Assembly (NCBI GenBank): GCA_027422505.1
Contig: JAPQWV010000405.1
Coordinates: forward strand, 310,001-374,000
From: Craterostigma plantagineum
Taxonomy: Eukaryota > Streptophyta > Magnoliopsida > Lamiales > Linderniaceae
Reading direction: 5' to 3'
Length of the DNA stretch: 64,000 nucleotides
Below are positions 45,876-57,003 of this stretch, piece after piece. Position 1 is the first letter of the stretch. Each line of letters starts with the position of its first letter. A program made the translations under genes and the position numbers. The notes below the pieces were generated by a model. The model had not been told where the DNA came from, made no database searches, and saw nothing but the letters and a program-made list of their open reading frames with translations.

Positions 45876-46768
45876 TAGTTCAATATGTTAAACATACTGA
45901 GATTGTTCTATTTTATTTATTTAAATCTATTTGTAAAGTAATAACAAATATTTATACTATATGAATTTTTTAATAATAAATTAATTATTAACGTCAATAA
46001 AATTAAAAATTTTAGTGCATTTGAAAGTGTTAAAATTTTAGATTCATCCATAAAAAAAATAAATTAGTTTATTAACAACTGTTGATAATGGGGAACAATA
46101 AGTGGTGATCCAATGAAAAAAATTAACCAGTAGTGCTTAAAAATTAATGTTGATGAATTACAAGTAGATATTATTTATAATTTTAAAAAGATTCAAAATT
46201 TTCAATGTTGTTTTCACCCGGGTCTCAATAGTAGTATGAAGTATCAAGTATCCAAGATTTTATCCTGCTTCTGACCGTTGGATCTCTTTATCATTTTTTT
46301 TTCTTTTTCCCAGAAGATTCCCTTTTTACCATTTAAAATTGTTGCCTTAAGGAAGTCTAACATACATAAATTAAATCACATCATAATGTCCATATACGAT
46401 ATAATACATAAATTAAATCACATCATAGTAAATATGGAACTACTGATAAAATTTGGACGTGGGAAATATGCAACTACCATCAAGCTTCTTTATTTCTCAA
46501 GTTTTTGATCAATCCTATGTTTTTTCAGCAAAACTCGATTGTCTAAGAAGTATTGCTAAAAGAACACATATCTTTAGTTTTGTTCGGTCTCTGTTTGGTT
46601 TTTTTCTCTCTTCTTCTCTTGGTGTTCGCTTTTTCGTCTTTTTTGTCCCTTTTGTTTGTGAGCCTGCGAGGCTCAGGAAACTGCTGTAGAAGGTTTCCTA
46701 TCAATTTACTCTTTCCTCAACAGCTGTAGAAGGTTTGTAATTGTACCTATTTGGCTGATATATTGCAG
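45876..46768. other. Intergenic or intron sequence upstream of the thioredoxin exon
   Basis: AT-rich, with a 22-bp direct repeat ACATAAATTAAATCACATCA at about 46362 and 46405 and a repeat of GCTGTAGAAGGTTT at about 46683 and 46725. No transit-peptide exon was found. The sequence just before 46769 is a normal intron end (TTGCAG). Confidence 0.4.
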
Positions 46769-47082
46769 TGCAAGGTGTAACCGACTCGAATTGTCAGTCG
46801 CTTGTGCTCGAATCGGCCTCGCCCGTTTTGGTCGAATTTTGGGCGCCGTGGTGCGGGCCGTGCCGCGTGATCCATCCAGTGATCGATAAGCTCGCCAAGC
46901 AATACGCCGGAAAATTGAAATGCTACAAGGTTAACACCGACGAGTCTCCTTCGATCGCCACCAAATATGGAATCCGAAGCATACCCACCGTCATAATCTT
47001 CAAGAACGGCGAGAAGAAAGATGCTGTGATTGGCGCTGTCCCAGAATCGACGTTGACCACTTCCATCGAAAAGTTCTTGTAA
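46769..47082 (+). CDS. TRXM4: m-type thioredoxin, catalytic exon (first exon not found)
   Basis: After the acceptor TATTGCAG the frame reads [40 protein letters not shown] with the WCGPC redox site, [20 protein letters not shown] with the cis-proline, and [20 protein letters not shown] to a stop at 47080-47082. This is a complete thioredoxin fold of plastid m-type; the CRxIHP context is like M4. m-type thioredoxins reduce stromal enzymes in the light using ferredoxin-thioredoxin reductase. A normal gene has a first exon for the transit peptide. I find none in the 2.8 kb upstream, which is occupied by transposons. The gene may have a distant first exon or may be 5'-truncated. The Arabidopsis TRX-M4 locus (At3g15360) adjoins UBC25, as here. 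Confidence 0.8.
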
Positions 47083-47359
47083 GATGTTTGAGAGAGAAAA
47101 ACAAGATTTCAGAGATTTGGCATATGAACCAGACTGTATCTGATGATGAGCACCTTGTGGGCTTTTTATAGAATGGATCTGCAATGCAATTCTATCAGAA
47201 ATTTCGGATGAATTGATCTTAGAATCACTTTCGAATAATATATAACCGACGCCCGATGGCACAAACATACACATTTACAGTAAACATGGGTCGAATGAAT
47301 CTTCTTCAATTAATACTTCTCCAACCAGAAGCATCTCTTCACAAGGCGTAGTTCCCACG

Positions 47360-48103
47360 TTATTTCGAATCGAGTTCCCTAACATTGTTAGCAATGTCTT
47401 GGACCTTCTTCGAAAGGCTCTTGTTGTGTTCCTCTATATGATCTAGTATCATTTCCAAGTGCCTTTTATACGCTGCAACTTTCTTCTTCTCCACCGCCAG
47501 CTGCTGCGTTAGTTCACGAATCTTATGGTGTTCGTTGGGGTACTGATCGTATATGAGATCCTTGCGCCCTTTCCCAGGGGTTAGAGGATGAGTATGCTCC
47601 TTTACGAATTTCGTGACTACCCATTTGCCCGAACTCACCTTTCTTACCATAACCATGGCCCTGCAACCTACTCTTGTCTCTGCCCTTTGCCTTACGATCT
47701 TTTCGCGCTTGTCTGGCGTTCTAAAGCCCTCTTTGTTACAAACAAGTGCCCGACCAATTGCAGATCCATCGCGCCTCGATCGAGAAAGCTTGCTGACTCG
47801 GATAATAAAGCCAACCCTTGTGGCATAAGCGTTGTAAAACGCATGTGCTGCTGCTTCTGAATCAAACTCCTGGCCAACGTAGGGTTCATCAACAGCAGTC
47901 GAACAATTGACTTCTTGCAACTCCTCTAACCGAAACAATTCCCTTTCAGACGAATCTTCGTCCTCCTTAACGTCTGAATCTTGATGAAGGATTTCGTCAG
48001 CAGGGCTTCCCACAACGTGCACATTGCCATCTAATCTTTGTTCGAAGTGTAAGGAACTTCCCACTACATCTCCGTTCAGATCTCCATCAATCCCAAAATC
48101 CAT
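47360..48103 (-). CDS. Short FAR1-domain protein (FAR1-related)
   Basis: 247 residues from the chosen ATG MDFGIDGDLNG. The frame stays open upstream to an ATG at 48245-48247, but that extension looks like UTR. The FAR1 zinc-binding DNA domain is complete: PYVGQEFDSEAAAHAFYNAY, GFIIRVSKLSRSRRDGSAIG, LVCNKEGFR, RVGCRAMVMVRK, WVVTKFVKEHTHPL. A coiled-coil follows (IRELTQQLAVEKKKVAAYKR). The transposase core and SWIM finger of full FHY3/FAR1 proteins are missing. It belongs to the short FAR1-like family that includes At3g59470 and At2g43280, which came from MULE transposases. It likely binds DNA or modulates full-length FAR1 proteins. Confidence 0.87.
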   Translation of the reverse strand: MDFGIDGDLNGDVVGSSLHFEQRLDGNVHVVGSPADEILHQDSDVKEDEDSSERELFRLEELQEVNCSTAVDEPYVGQEFDSEAAAHAFYNAYATRVGFIIRVSKLSRSRRDGSAIGRALVCNKEGFRTPDKREKIVRQRAETRVGCRAMVMVRKVSSGKWVVTKFVKEHTHPLTPGKGRKDLIYDQYPNEHHKIRELTQQLAVEKKKVAAYKRHLEMILDHIEEHNKSLSKKVQDIANNVRELDSK

Positions 48104-48971
48104 TAAATCAAAGATGTAGATCAAACTTCGATACCGAGAAGGATCCTGAAGTTTAATGAGTATGCTCGTCAGCCAACATTCGATGAACTTAACCAGCAGA
48201 GGTAGTTTCAGCAACTGATTGGTAAGAAGTCTAACATACTCTTCCATCCTATTTAGTTATCACGAGAAACTGCCAGCCAAAACTTTCTAAACCTCATTTT
48301 ACCCAATTTCAAAGCATATTCCCAATAGAAACAAGAAAGAATTCGGGACAACAAATTCAGCTGAAAGAAACTCCTCAGTATGTTTCACACAAGTCAACGT
48401 TTTCTTTCAATTTTTCCCACTAAACTCCTGATAAAAAGGAAAATGTAAGCAATGAAATGATTCGATAGTCCAGTAAACCCTCCTAGCTCCCATACCAGTG
48501 TTCCAATTAATTCAAAAACAAACAGCGATGGGTTAAAAGATCAGAAGTGATCCGCACTCCTGTCAAATTTAAAATACCAAATCGGAGAAGGCGGAAAAAA
48601 TATAAGAAAAACGAATACCAAATCATTCGGCGACGGTCGATAGGCTGCAGTGGTGGCAAAGGCGGCCGCCGTCGACTGTCGGAGACAGAGCGGGTGGGGT
48701 CCGGAATCACTCTTTTGCAATTGTACGAAATTGGATTCGAGATTATTTTCGGGATCAGCACTTTAGAGTAGAATACGGTCCAGTTGAGGACGATTATGTA
48801 ATTTCATTAAATCACGAGGACCAAAGTGAAAAATCGTTCCACCTTCTAAAATACGATTAATAAATAGTTTGCACTTATGAATATGACTTTCTAGAAGGAA
48901 ATACAGAGAAACACTTCAGACTGAAAGCTATCATCATCGTCATCATCATCTACAACACCTTATGCAAAGTC
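48104..48971. other. 5' flank of the FAR1-like gene and 3' flank of MLO gene
   Basis: Likely contains the leader of the FAR1-like gene, including a GC-rich patch with CGGCCGCCGTCGAC near 48660-48680, and the MLO 3' UTR close to 48971 with ATCATC repeats. No further gene was recognised. Confidence 0.4.
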
Positions 48972-51900
48972 TTAGCGCGGCAGAGAAGACGACTTCATCA
49001 AAGTCTCAGGCAGGGAAATCCTTCTAGAAACTGGAGTAGAAAGCGAAATCGAAGCAGAATGCCTAAGCAGAGGCGTGCCGATTCTGCTCGAAACATCGTT
49101 GCCGGCCTGCTGTCCGTTTATGACAAAGTCCGGCGGTTGCACTTGCATCTCGATCATCGCCGTCGATTCCTGGTCGGCGAACCTCGGACTATCAGTTAAG
49201 TGGTTGCGATCGTAATCGTCGTCGTACTCCTCCAGCGACACCACGGTGCTCGTGTCAGTAAGCGTAGCACCATCGTCGAAGAGCCCTAGCTTTCGCCTTC
49301 TGCGCGCCGCTTTCTTCCATCCGTGTATGGTTTCCCTAATTCTCTGCGGAATTAAAGCCGCCTTGTAGTTCGTCCCCATCTGGACAAAAATTGGGAGGTT
49401 TTATACAATGTTTGGCTGATCGTTATCGAGGAATCTGAATTCTGAACCGATACGTGTTTCTCTACCTGGGTTACTAGTGCATAGAGTGGTAGTGTGCTGT
49501 AGCTGCAGAGAAATTGCCCGGAAAACCTAATCGACGAGCGGGCAAGAAAAGAAGGTACTCAGTGAACTGAAAATGGCAACAAATAGCTGTCTTGTAATGA
49601 AATTAATAAGAAGATTCTCTTGCAGTACCCGACGACCAGGCGTATGTACACGAGGAAGTGGTTCTTTATGAAGCAAGAATTATACCCAAATTGCCACTGT
49701 TTTAGAGTACGAAATGAATCATTCGTTAGATTTTGCCAGTATAGCTAAAGCTTGGGAAGGAGTGAGAGGAGACAAGAGTAATTTACCCAGAACCAAAAGA
49801 AGGAAGCGAGCTCGAAAGCGTTCTGCAAAGGGTTGGCCAAAGAAAGATTATTAGGGCAAGAATAGAGCGGATATGAGGCGAGCGAGCGTATACAAAGAAA
49901 GGTATGGAAAAACCTGGAAGAGGATGAAATGGATCAAGTTGAGCATGAGCTCGGGTTTGTTGAACCAAAAGAGTTCGTCTCTTGGTCTGAACCTGGCGCC
50001 TGAGAAGCTCCCCCTTATTCCAGCGCTCTCCAGCGCTAAGGTTGCGATGACGTGCTGCAGTTTCGTGCCCACGAGCAGAACGAGCTGCAGCAGTTGCAGA
50101 TACAAGTGTAAGGTATGAATGAGATCATCAATGTATATCGTGGTTTTTGAAGGTAATAAGCTCTCAGTAAGAAGAACTTACGATGATGGGAATAAGTGCA
50201 ATCCAGAAGTATAGGTTGGATCCTGAAATATAGATAGGGTCGATTGTGTAAGAAAACAGAGCAGTTTTTTTTAAGTGTTTTATCGAACTAATATACCTTT
50301 TATGTTGAACAGCATAAAAGCAACGACGAATCCCCATAGTGGAGCACTTGTGATTGTGCAAAAGAAAAACTTATGTCAGCAAACGATTTGTAGGAAGTTT
50401 TTCATTCAAAGCTGATATATAATAAACCAACGGCTTTATGAAGTGTTATGATGTCTCACCTAACGCCAACTATGCGTTGAAATTCCTCCTCCATGGATCG
50501 AATCATATAGCTGTGAAAATCATATTTTGATGTAAGGTTGTGATTCTGCCATGAAGAAGAAAAATGAGAAAACAAACCATGTAATAACACTGCAGAGGAC
50601 AGACAAAATGCTTCTGATTTGCAACTTTTCTTGAGAGGAAACAGGGATAAACTTCTATCAAAATATTATGCAGATGCATATAAAATCCGAATTCACACAA
50701 TATATATAAACACTTAGGTTTTGTAAGGGCATTGCAATCGCGCTACTCACCGCTATAAATCCCTGACGTAGAGTGAGGTAATCAGCACGGACGACCGAAT
50801 GTCCAAACTGACGGAAGAAACAAGTCTGCGTATTGGCGATTATCAAAGTAAAAAGAACACTTCGTGAGAATCAAGCATAGCATATATTCGATTTTCTAAC
50901 AGTAAAAATGGTATACGTAAAACCATACATATACATACCACCCAAACAAGAATGCCATTCTTCTGCATTGGATGCGATGTGTGGACTCTGACAAAGCTTG
51001 CTTGCCTTCTCATGGTCAGAGCTCTGGTGATTTCTAGAGAGACACAGAAATGAGAAAATGGTCACAAAAAACTACAATGAACAACTGATATAAATCTAGT
51101 ATAGTATGCAGTGGTATGTATGTGCTCCCAATCATTACCACTTAAGGAGTTGTGTCTATCCATGTGAGCCTCGTCCTCCCATTGTCTCCACGTATGGATC
51201 TTGTTAAATAGCAAAAAGGCAAGAATTATAAGGAAATGGAATTCCAACAAACAACCAGTAAAACATTTCTTGCAAGAATGAATCACTTGCATGAGTTGAA
51301 GCACTTGAGTATATCCTACCTACCTTCACTATAGCCAACAACATTGTTAGGCAGCTGTATGTTATGTGTGTGATTGCCATTACAAAGATAAATCTGTGGA
51401 GTTGCTCAAGGCCTTCATACGACAGAAATGGTTCATGGTGCTGCATAATAACATATACAGAAACTAAATTGGTACTTGGTGTAATTTACATGAAGATTGG
51501 AGCAGACAAAAAAAAAAGATAAACGAAGTTGAACGACTTGCCTCGGGGCACTTATTCTGATTTAGACCAGACAACATTCGCCCGTGCAAGTGAGGGCGAA
51601 AGAAGGCCATCAGACGTCTACTCTCACCTAAACGACCTGCTTCCTTTTCCTCATCAAAATCATCCTTGGAACACGGTGAAAATAAGCTACCATAGAACCT
51701 CGATGGGATGCATATGTTTGATATAATGGTTGACGTTGCTGTAAGAAGGAGAGATATGAAGCCGAGAAGCATCAGCTCTGCATATAAGGCTCGGCGTGAG
51801 TGGCAAAAAACAGAGAGGTTTTCGACGTAGAGTTAGGCATATAGTAAGATTGAGTACCTTCTTTCATTTTCTCCACAGCTGCTAGCAAAGGTTTTCTATC

Positions 51901-52149
51901 AGTTTTCTTTAACCACTAAAACAGTGAGAAGTAGTGAACCTCACAGAACATAGTAACTAAGCAGCTCAAGAAATACATAACCGAAAAATTCCAGAAAATT
52001 GAGAAAAAAAAATGGTAACTCACATTACAGAGCCGATGAATGGAGCGTTCCACGAGCAGTGAAACGACGACGAACACAGTTAATACAGCGGCAACAGACC
52101 ATGTTGGGGTCAAGGCCAAAGACCTCAACTCCTTATCATTTTCGGACAT
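48972..52149 (-). CDS. MLO4: MLO-family calcium channel protein (MLO4 clade)
   Basis: Fifteen exons: 52024-52149, 51858-51915, 51542-51777, 51324-51440, 51139-51199, 50942-51033, 50751-50825, 50460-50545, 50297-50346, 50182-50222, 49914-50084, 49787-49822, 49629-49696, 49466-49526 and 48972-49379. They are all in phase and give 561 residues. Seven membrane spans start with LTPTWSVAAVLTVFVVVSLL. Conserved MLO blocks: ELMLLGFISLLLTATSTIIS, EPFLSYEGLEQLHRFIFVMA, CFFRQFGHSVVRADYLTLR, KYDFHSYMIRSMEEEFQRIV and ELASFFWFWWQFGYNSCF. The cytosolic calmodulin-binding site follows the last span (IPQRIRETIHGWKKAARRRR). The sequence is closest to Arabidopsis MLO4/11/14, which control root touch responses. 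MLO proteins act as calcium-permeable channels. The intron at 51441-51541 uses a GC donor. Confidence 0.93.
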
Positions 52150-54177
52150 CCCAATGATTTGAACTCAGATATTCACAGAGACCAAAACCTTAAAAAACCT
52201 TATGTAAAGCTCAAAGCCAGAGAGCAAACCTCGATCTAAAAAACTAATCAGTAACCTCTTCTTCTGCTGCCAACGATAAAAGACCAAGATTTTGTATCCT
52301 AAGGACCACTATCTGCCTTCGCATCCGTTGATTTGTTTTTCAGATCCCATGATAAAGAATGCAGCTTTATATCTGATTCTTGAATCATTCACTGAATGGT
52401 CGAATTAACACGTTGTATTCAAGAAAGCATCCGTCGACTTGAAACCCAGAATCAGACTATGCTTACTTGCTTCCTCAAGATGATGATTTCCTCCCAAAGA
52501 TAATCCCAAGGAACTTTCATACGTCGAAAGAAGAAGGAAGATAACCACACTCACTTCTCTTCTTCACATTTCCAGCGAACGAAAACCAAGATCGAGCTTA
52601 ACGTGCGAGTTTTGCGTTGTCTGCGCAATTGAGCTGGAGCAGGTGCTATCTACACTAATTTAATCGTTAAAACATTATGATTAGCAAAGTGTTAATGAAT
52701 GAGCCCACTTGGTTTTGGTTCTTTAATAATCTTACCCAAGGGCGTACATGTGTAACGCAGTGCTTTTATAGGTATGTGTGTTTGTTATAGGTCATTAATT
52801 TATTACACAACGAGCGAGAAAAAAGAAAACTCAAAACAAAATGCGCGAACTTGCATTGCATGATTTGCCTACTTCATCATTAGACACTTCTTGCCTTCTT
52901 CTATACTCAAAATCACGCGCTTTTAAGGCAAAGTGTGTTTCCCTGTTTCCAAGTGACAAAGTTAGCAGATAATCTGAAATCGTTAAATTCCGAAATTAAG
53001 GTATGATAAAACACAAAATGACATAATATAAAATATACATCGTAGGTCGGTGGTAGATTTATTTAGTTTATTTTCGGTTGGAAGTAAAAAAAAAAGCGTT
53101 GAACTTGAGTGCCCAAATGCATATATTCTCTTTGATATTGCGAAGACAAAGAATGGTTCTGGGATACCAAGACAAAGACCAACGACCAATATATGTGTGT
53201 GTATTTTTTTCCAAGCAAAAGTTTGTATGACATTGACTCGATTCATTGACTCGATTCATCGCGTCTAATGCCATAGAATGCGCTTTAAAAAATGTAAATT
53301 GAAAAAAAATAAAGATAAATGTACAAATAGACAGCGACCCTTCAATTATGTTCTCATCTAGTAATTACTCGAATAGCTAGCTCGAGAGTATTATTGGAAT
53401 GCATTAATTATCTCCATCAATTATTAGATTTGAATTCCAAGCCGTGTTGGTTTAATGCAAGCGTGTGTACTCTGTAACTAGCTGGCCTACTTTTTTTTAA
53501 AAAAAATAATGGGAACTATGGAAAGTAACACGAAAAGAACTATTATGGATCAAGATTTCATTAACTTTGTATTAAATGCCGACGAAAGATAAATAACCTC
53601 GTGTGATGATCCTCGATTAGCCAACTAAGTCAGTTATTCAATGTATGACTCAAAGTGCTCTAATTTGTTTTTTTTTTTCTTTCTTTTCTTTCATACCCCA
53701 CTTTATTGCACTTTCTATACAACTTTCGTCCCGAATCATGAATGAAAAACTAATAGGGGGCTGGAACAAAATTGGCCCATGATTCACTCCTTATTAATAG
53801 CGAATAATAATCTCTAATATGTAATTCGCGATGGTTGCATTTTAACAGCCTAATCAAAACTGAACTACCAACATTCAAACATCATTTATTGATCTCACAT
53901 GTTTTTAAGGCAACAAAAGTGCTCTACGCAACTCTCAACCACTTGTAGAAGAAAGTTGGGGAGCGCCAGTGTCTCTTAACTTGCAGTAGCTCATAATGTA
54001 ATTAAGAGATCAGAAAAATTCTAACAAACGTTCCATTATAATATGTTCACTTCACACATCTACACAAAAGGTCATTTTGAACATATAGAGGACGAGCAAA
54101 CCCATGAACTGAATCATCATACTATATACTAAAATTCCAAAACCAGCCAGAAAATTGAACTCAAGTCGAACCATATA
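52150..54177. other. Intergenic, about 2 kb
   Basis: Upstream region of the MLO gene, then AT-rich DNA to the 3' end of the DUF1218 gene. A small tandem repeat GACTCGATTCATT occurs at about 53227-53255. No conserved coding region or defined transposon was recognised. Confidence 0.4.
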
Positions 54178-55237
54178 TCATTTGTAAGCAGCCATTCCAA
54201 CGCCAGTTTCTCCACAGTAAGGGCTGTTGAAGCTTCCCCGTGCTTTACCGTAAGTGATATAGTAAAACTCCGAAACTATGGCAGTGAAGAAAACAAAAGC
54301 AGCACCAGCAGCAAATACACCTTTTCTTACAGTTTCGCAAGAGGGTTCTTTATCGAAGAACATCCTAGTATACTTGTAGTGATAGGCATTCCTCACCGAA
54401 CCCGCCAGCAAGCAAGCTTCGGCGACTATAAATGTCAGCCTGCGAAGCAAGATAAAGAACGAGAGAAGCTTAGGCAGGCAATAACAATATGGGGTTGCTT
54501 GCTTGTTTCTTCAATTTGTTTTATTTACCAGCAGATGATGAAAAGGATCACAGCACAGGCCCTTGAGCCACCAGGCTTTAATGGCTTTCCACAGCAAAAG
54601 CATTTGCTAGCAATCATTATGAGCGCTTGACTGGCTAAGAGGAGTACAAATGCACCAGCACCATAACCAGTTGCAATGTCTGAATCGTAAGTGCAGTATT
54701 GGTAGTTATCTTCACCGTCTCTTTGTACTTTGCCCTGTGAGGAAAATCAAGGAAGAATCTGAGATTTTTCTACAGCAGATTGAGGAAATCAGAATCATAA
54801 ATCCGCCATTTTCGATGCAAATTTGTAGCGTTTGATCGAACAGTTCTGAATAGCGCAATCTAGCTGATATATATTCAGCTGAATCACGACAGGAAATTTG
54901 GTCAAATTAACAGTCCCAATCAGCTGATTTTAGGAACAAAACAAAATCGACCCTCTAAACTAAGTTGAAATCTAATTTTCAACAGATTCATTCAACACAG
55001 AGATCCAGAAAATTCTCCATCCCAGCTACACGAAGATTACAGGTTTCAAGCATTTCTCCTCGTAGTCCCAAGTCAACGACCGGCAATCAAAACGATACAA
55101 TGTCGAGCATAAATACTAAGAAAAATAAAGCAAAAAAAAAGGCTCACGTGGCTTCTCCTCTGCTCAGCAGCAACAGCCAAACCAAAGGCAATGAGGTCGA
55201 AGATGAACACGATTGCTATCAACGCCTTTGAAGCCAT
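54178..55237 (-). CDS. DUF1218 four-span membrane protein
   Basis: Three exons: 55148-55237, 54529-54734 and 54178-54439, 185 residues. It begins MASKALIAIVFIFDLIAFGL as an uncleaved or signal-like first span. Conserved family pieces follow: CTYDSDIATGYGAGAFVLLL, CCGKPLKPGGSRACAVILFI, AEACLLAGSVRNAYHYKYTR, SCETVRKGVFAAGAAFVFFT and SEFYYITYGKARGSF. DUF1218 proteins (for example MWL1/2, VCC and DESIGUAL) lie in the endoplasmic reticulum or plasma membrane and affect wall lignin, vein pattern or leaf symmetry. The closest remembered relatives are At3g15480 and At1g13380, and the first fits the synteny. Confidence 0.88.
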
Positions 55238-55548
55238 TGAAGAACACGGAAAGTTTTGCGACTAGATCTGACTGCTGCCCTTCGCTTTGAATGTTTATCT
55301 CTCTTATTAATATTGTTATTGTATATAAATCGACACGGATGACGTTTGAGTAATGAACAAGCAGACAGAAGAAACTCACTCCACAGCTTAAAAATTAGTA
55401 AGTAAAAAGGAAGAGAAGAAGTTGGATGGAAGAGTGTGACAGCTCAGCGACAATACCCCACCGCTTTGCTTACCTAAGGCACTCTCCAACTAGCCAAATT
55501 AAATGCTTAAATAATTAAAAAAAAAAAAAAAAGTGAATCTAGCCATGG
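55238..55548. other. 5' flank of DUF1218 gene
   Basis: Leader and promoter of the DUF1218 gene. It ends in an A17 tract at about 55516-55533. Nothing else was recognised. Confidence 0.4.
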
Positions 55549-55928
55549 ATAAAATTTTTACACATAGGTACTCATGTCAGAAAATTTTATAGATAGATAC
55601 CCGATTTAATTTTTAACAGTTTCTTTAGTCATGTCTTACCTCCCTGTGTGTATATTGCGTACCATAACACATTGATATAGGGTACCTAAATATAGCATAC
55701 TCGTACCTACGGCATACATGTGTATTACATAGGGCATACCTAAATATGGCTACGTCTTACCATTTTCTGCTATATAGGGTATCCACCCAAATGTGTATGG
55801 TGTACTTTCGGGGAGCGGGTATCTATGTGCAAAAAATTTATTCTGTTAGGTACCTACATATAAAAAATCCTGATAGGGTACTAAGTTACAAGTTTTTATT
55901 AAATAGGTACTTATGTGTAAAAAATAAA
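55549..55928. mobile_element. MITE-like inverted-repeat element with GGTAC repeats
   Basis: The left end TTTTTACACATAGGTACTCA mirrors the right end, whose reverse complement is TTTTTTACACATAAGTACCT. Similar inward blocks (AGATACCCG and GTACC) recur on both sides. Several GGTACC-centred short repeats (GGGTACCTA, GGTACCTACAT) fill the interior. It is non-coding, and the superfamily was not determined. Confidence 0.5.
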
Positions 55929-55955
55929 GAAACTTGAAAAAAGGAAAATGTTGAT

Positions 55956-56527
55956 GGTGAAATTATGCATGGCAATGGGGCGGGTATGGGGCGGGTTTTG
56001 CTGGACCCGAGACCCGCCCCGGTTACTTTTCCCCGGACCCGAGACCCGCCCCGCCCCGCTTCGGGTCTAGACCCGCCCCGCCCCAGGTCAGACCCGAGCG
56101 GGGCGGGTCCAACCCGCCATACCCGGTTATATTATTTTTTTTAATTTTTTCCTTCTCTTTTTTAATTTTTTAAAGATAAAATGGATAAATGTAGTGCTTG
56201 ACACTCGAACCCGCGACCTTATGTTCATAAACCAAACCTTTACCATAAGACCAACAGATTTTTTATTCATAATATTAGCAATAATTCTATATAATACGTA
56301 ATTATGAATTGAATTATAATATAAATATATCCGGGGCGGGTTTCGGGCCGGGTCTCGGGGCGGGGTTTGCCAGACCCGGGACCCGCCCCGGACCCGGCCG
56401 GGTTTCTTCTTTTGAGACCCGGGACCCGCCCCTAGACCCGGATTATCGGGTAAAACCCGGTTATTTCGGGGCGGGTCCAAGGCGGGTTCGGGTCTGGACC
56501 CGCCCCATTGCCATCTCCAGGTGAAAT
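55956..56527. mobile_element. GC-rich hAT-type MITE, second family
   Basis: The element 55964-56519 (556 bp) lies between exact 8-bp duplications GGTGAAAT (55956-55963 and 56520-56527). Ends are TATGCATGGCAATGGGGCGG and, reverse-complemented, TGGAGATGGCAATGGGGCGG. The ends consist of GACCCGCCCCG/CGGGGCGGGTC runs. The core is AT-rich and contains a tRNA-like segment at about 56196-56262. The structure parallels the pair at 44.5-45.9 kb but the terminal sequence differs. Confidence 0.85.
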
Positions 56528-56739
56528 GTTGGCATCATAAAATCCTCAAATACGGATTATGAATTCTGAACCTACGTGGACTTGGTAAGCATAATAAACT
56601 TGCATGGCCTGCGAGCATTGGGCTTCAGAGTGGGCGTAGCACTATTTTCTCGATAGGCCTAAAGTTGGGCCAGAGTCGTATATACATATTTTATTCAGCT
56701 CGAAGAGTGTGAAAGACGAGGTTTGCTGTGATTGTTCAG

Positions 56740-57003
56740 TCAACACATGGCGTTGACTGATCTCCAGTCTAGTCTGACTTCGCCGGACGCGACGGCGTAG
56801 TTTTGACGACGTGGAGGGCTTACGGGAGGAGACGATGTGGGTACCGGCCATGAAGGCCGTGATACTCTTTCGGACACTTTGATCTCTTCCATCTTCATTT
56901 CTTGCAAACGGACGTGGACATGGTCCCACACCATATATTGCTTCTCTTTCGTGTCATGAATCATGGTGGTGATGAAATCTTCGAAAACCCTTTCACTCCA
57001 CAT
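56740..57003 (-). other. Open frame, 87 codons, unrecognised
   Basis: Reads MWSERVFEDFITTMIHDTKE, then VWDHVHVRLQEMKMEEIKVS and a Pro/Ser-rich piece ending at a TGA near 56740. Amphipathic composition and ordinary codon use make a small gene possible. I know no homolog and there is no other support. Confidence 0.3.

Noticed and set aside
46747..47274. A 175-codon minus-strand frame antisense to the thioredoxin exon
   Set aside because: The plus strand has the complete thioredoxin fold with WCGPC and cis-proline; the antisense frame has no family resemblance.
52983..53274. Overlapping open frames of 68-87 codons on both strands
   Set aside because: Mutually overlapping, no conserved motif and a local tandem repeat inside. 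Judged to be chance.
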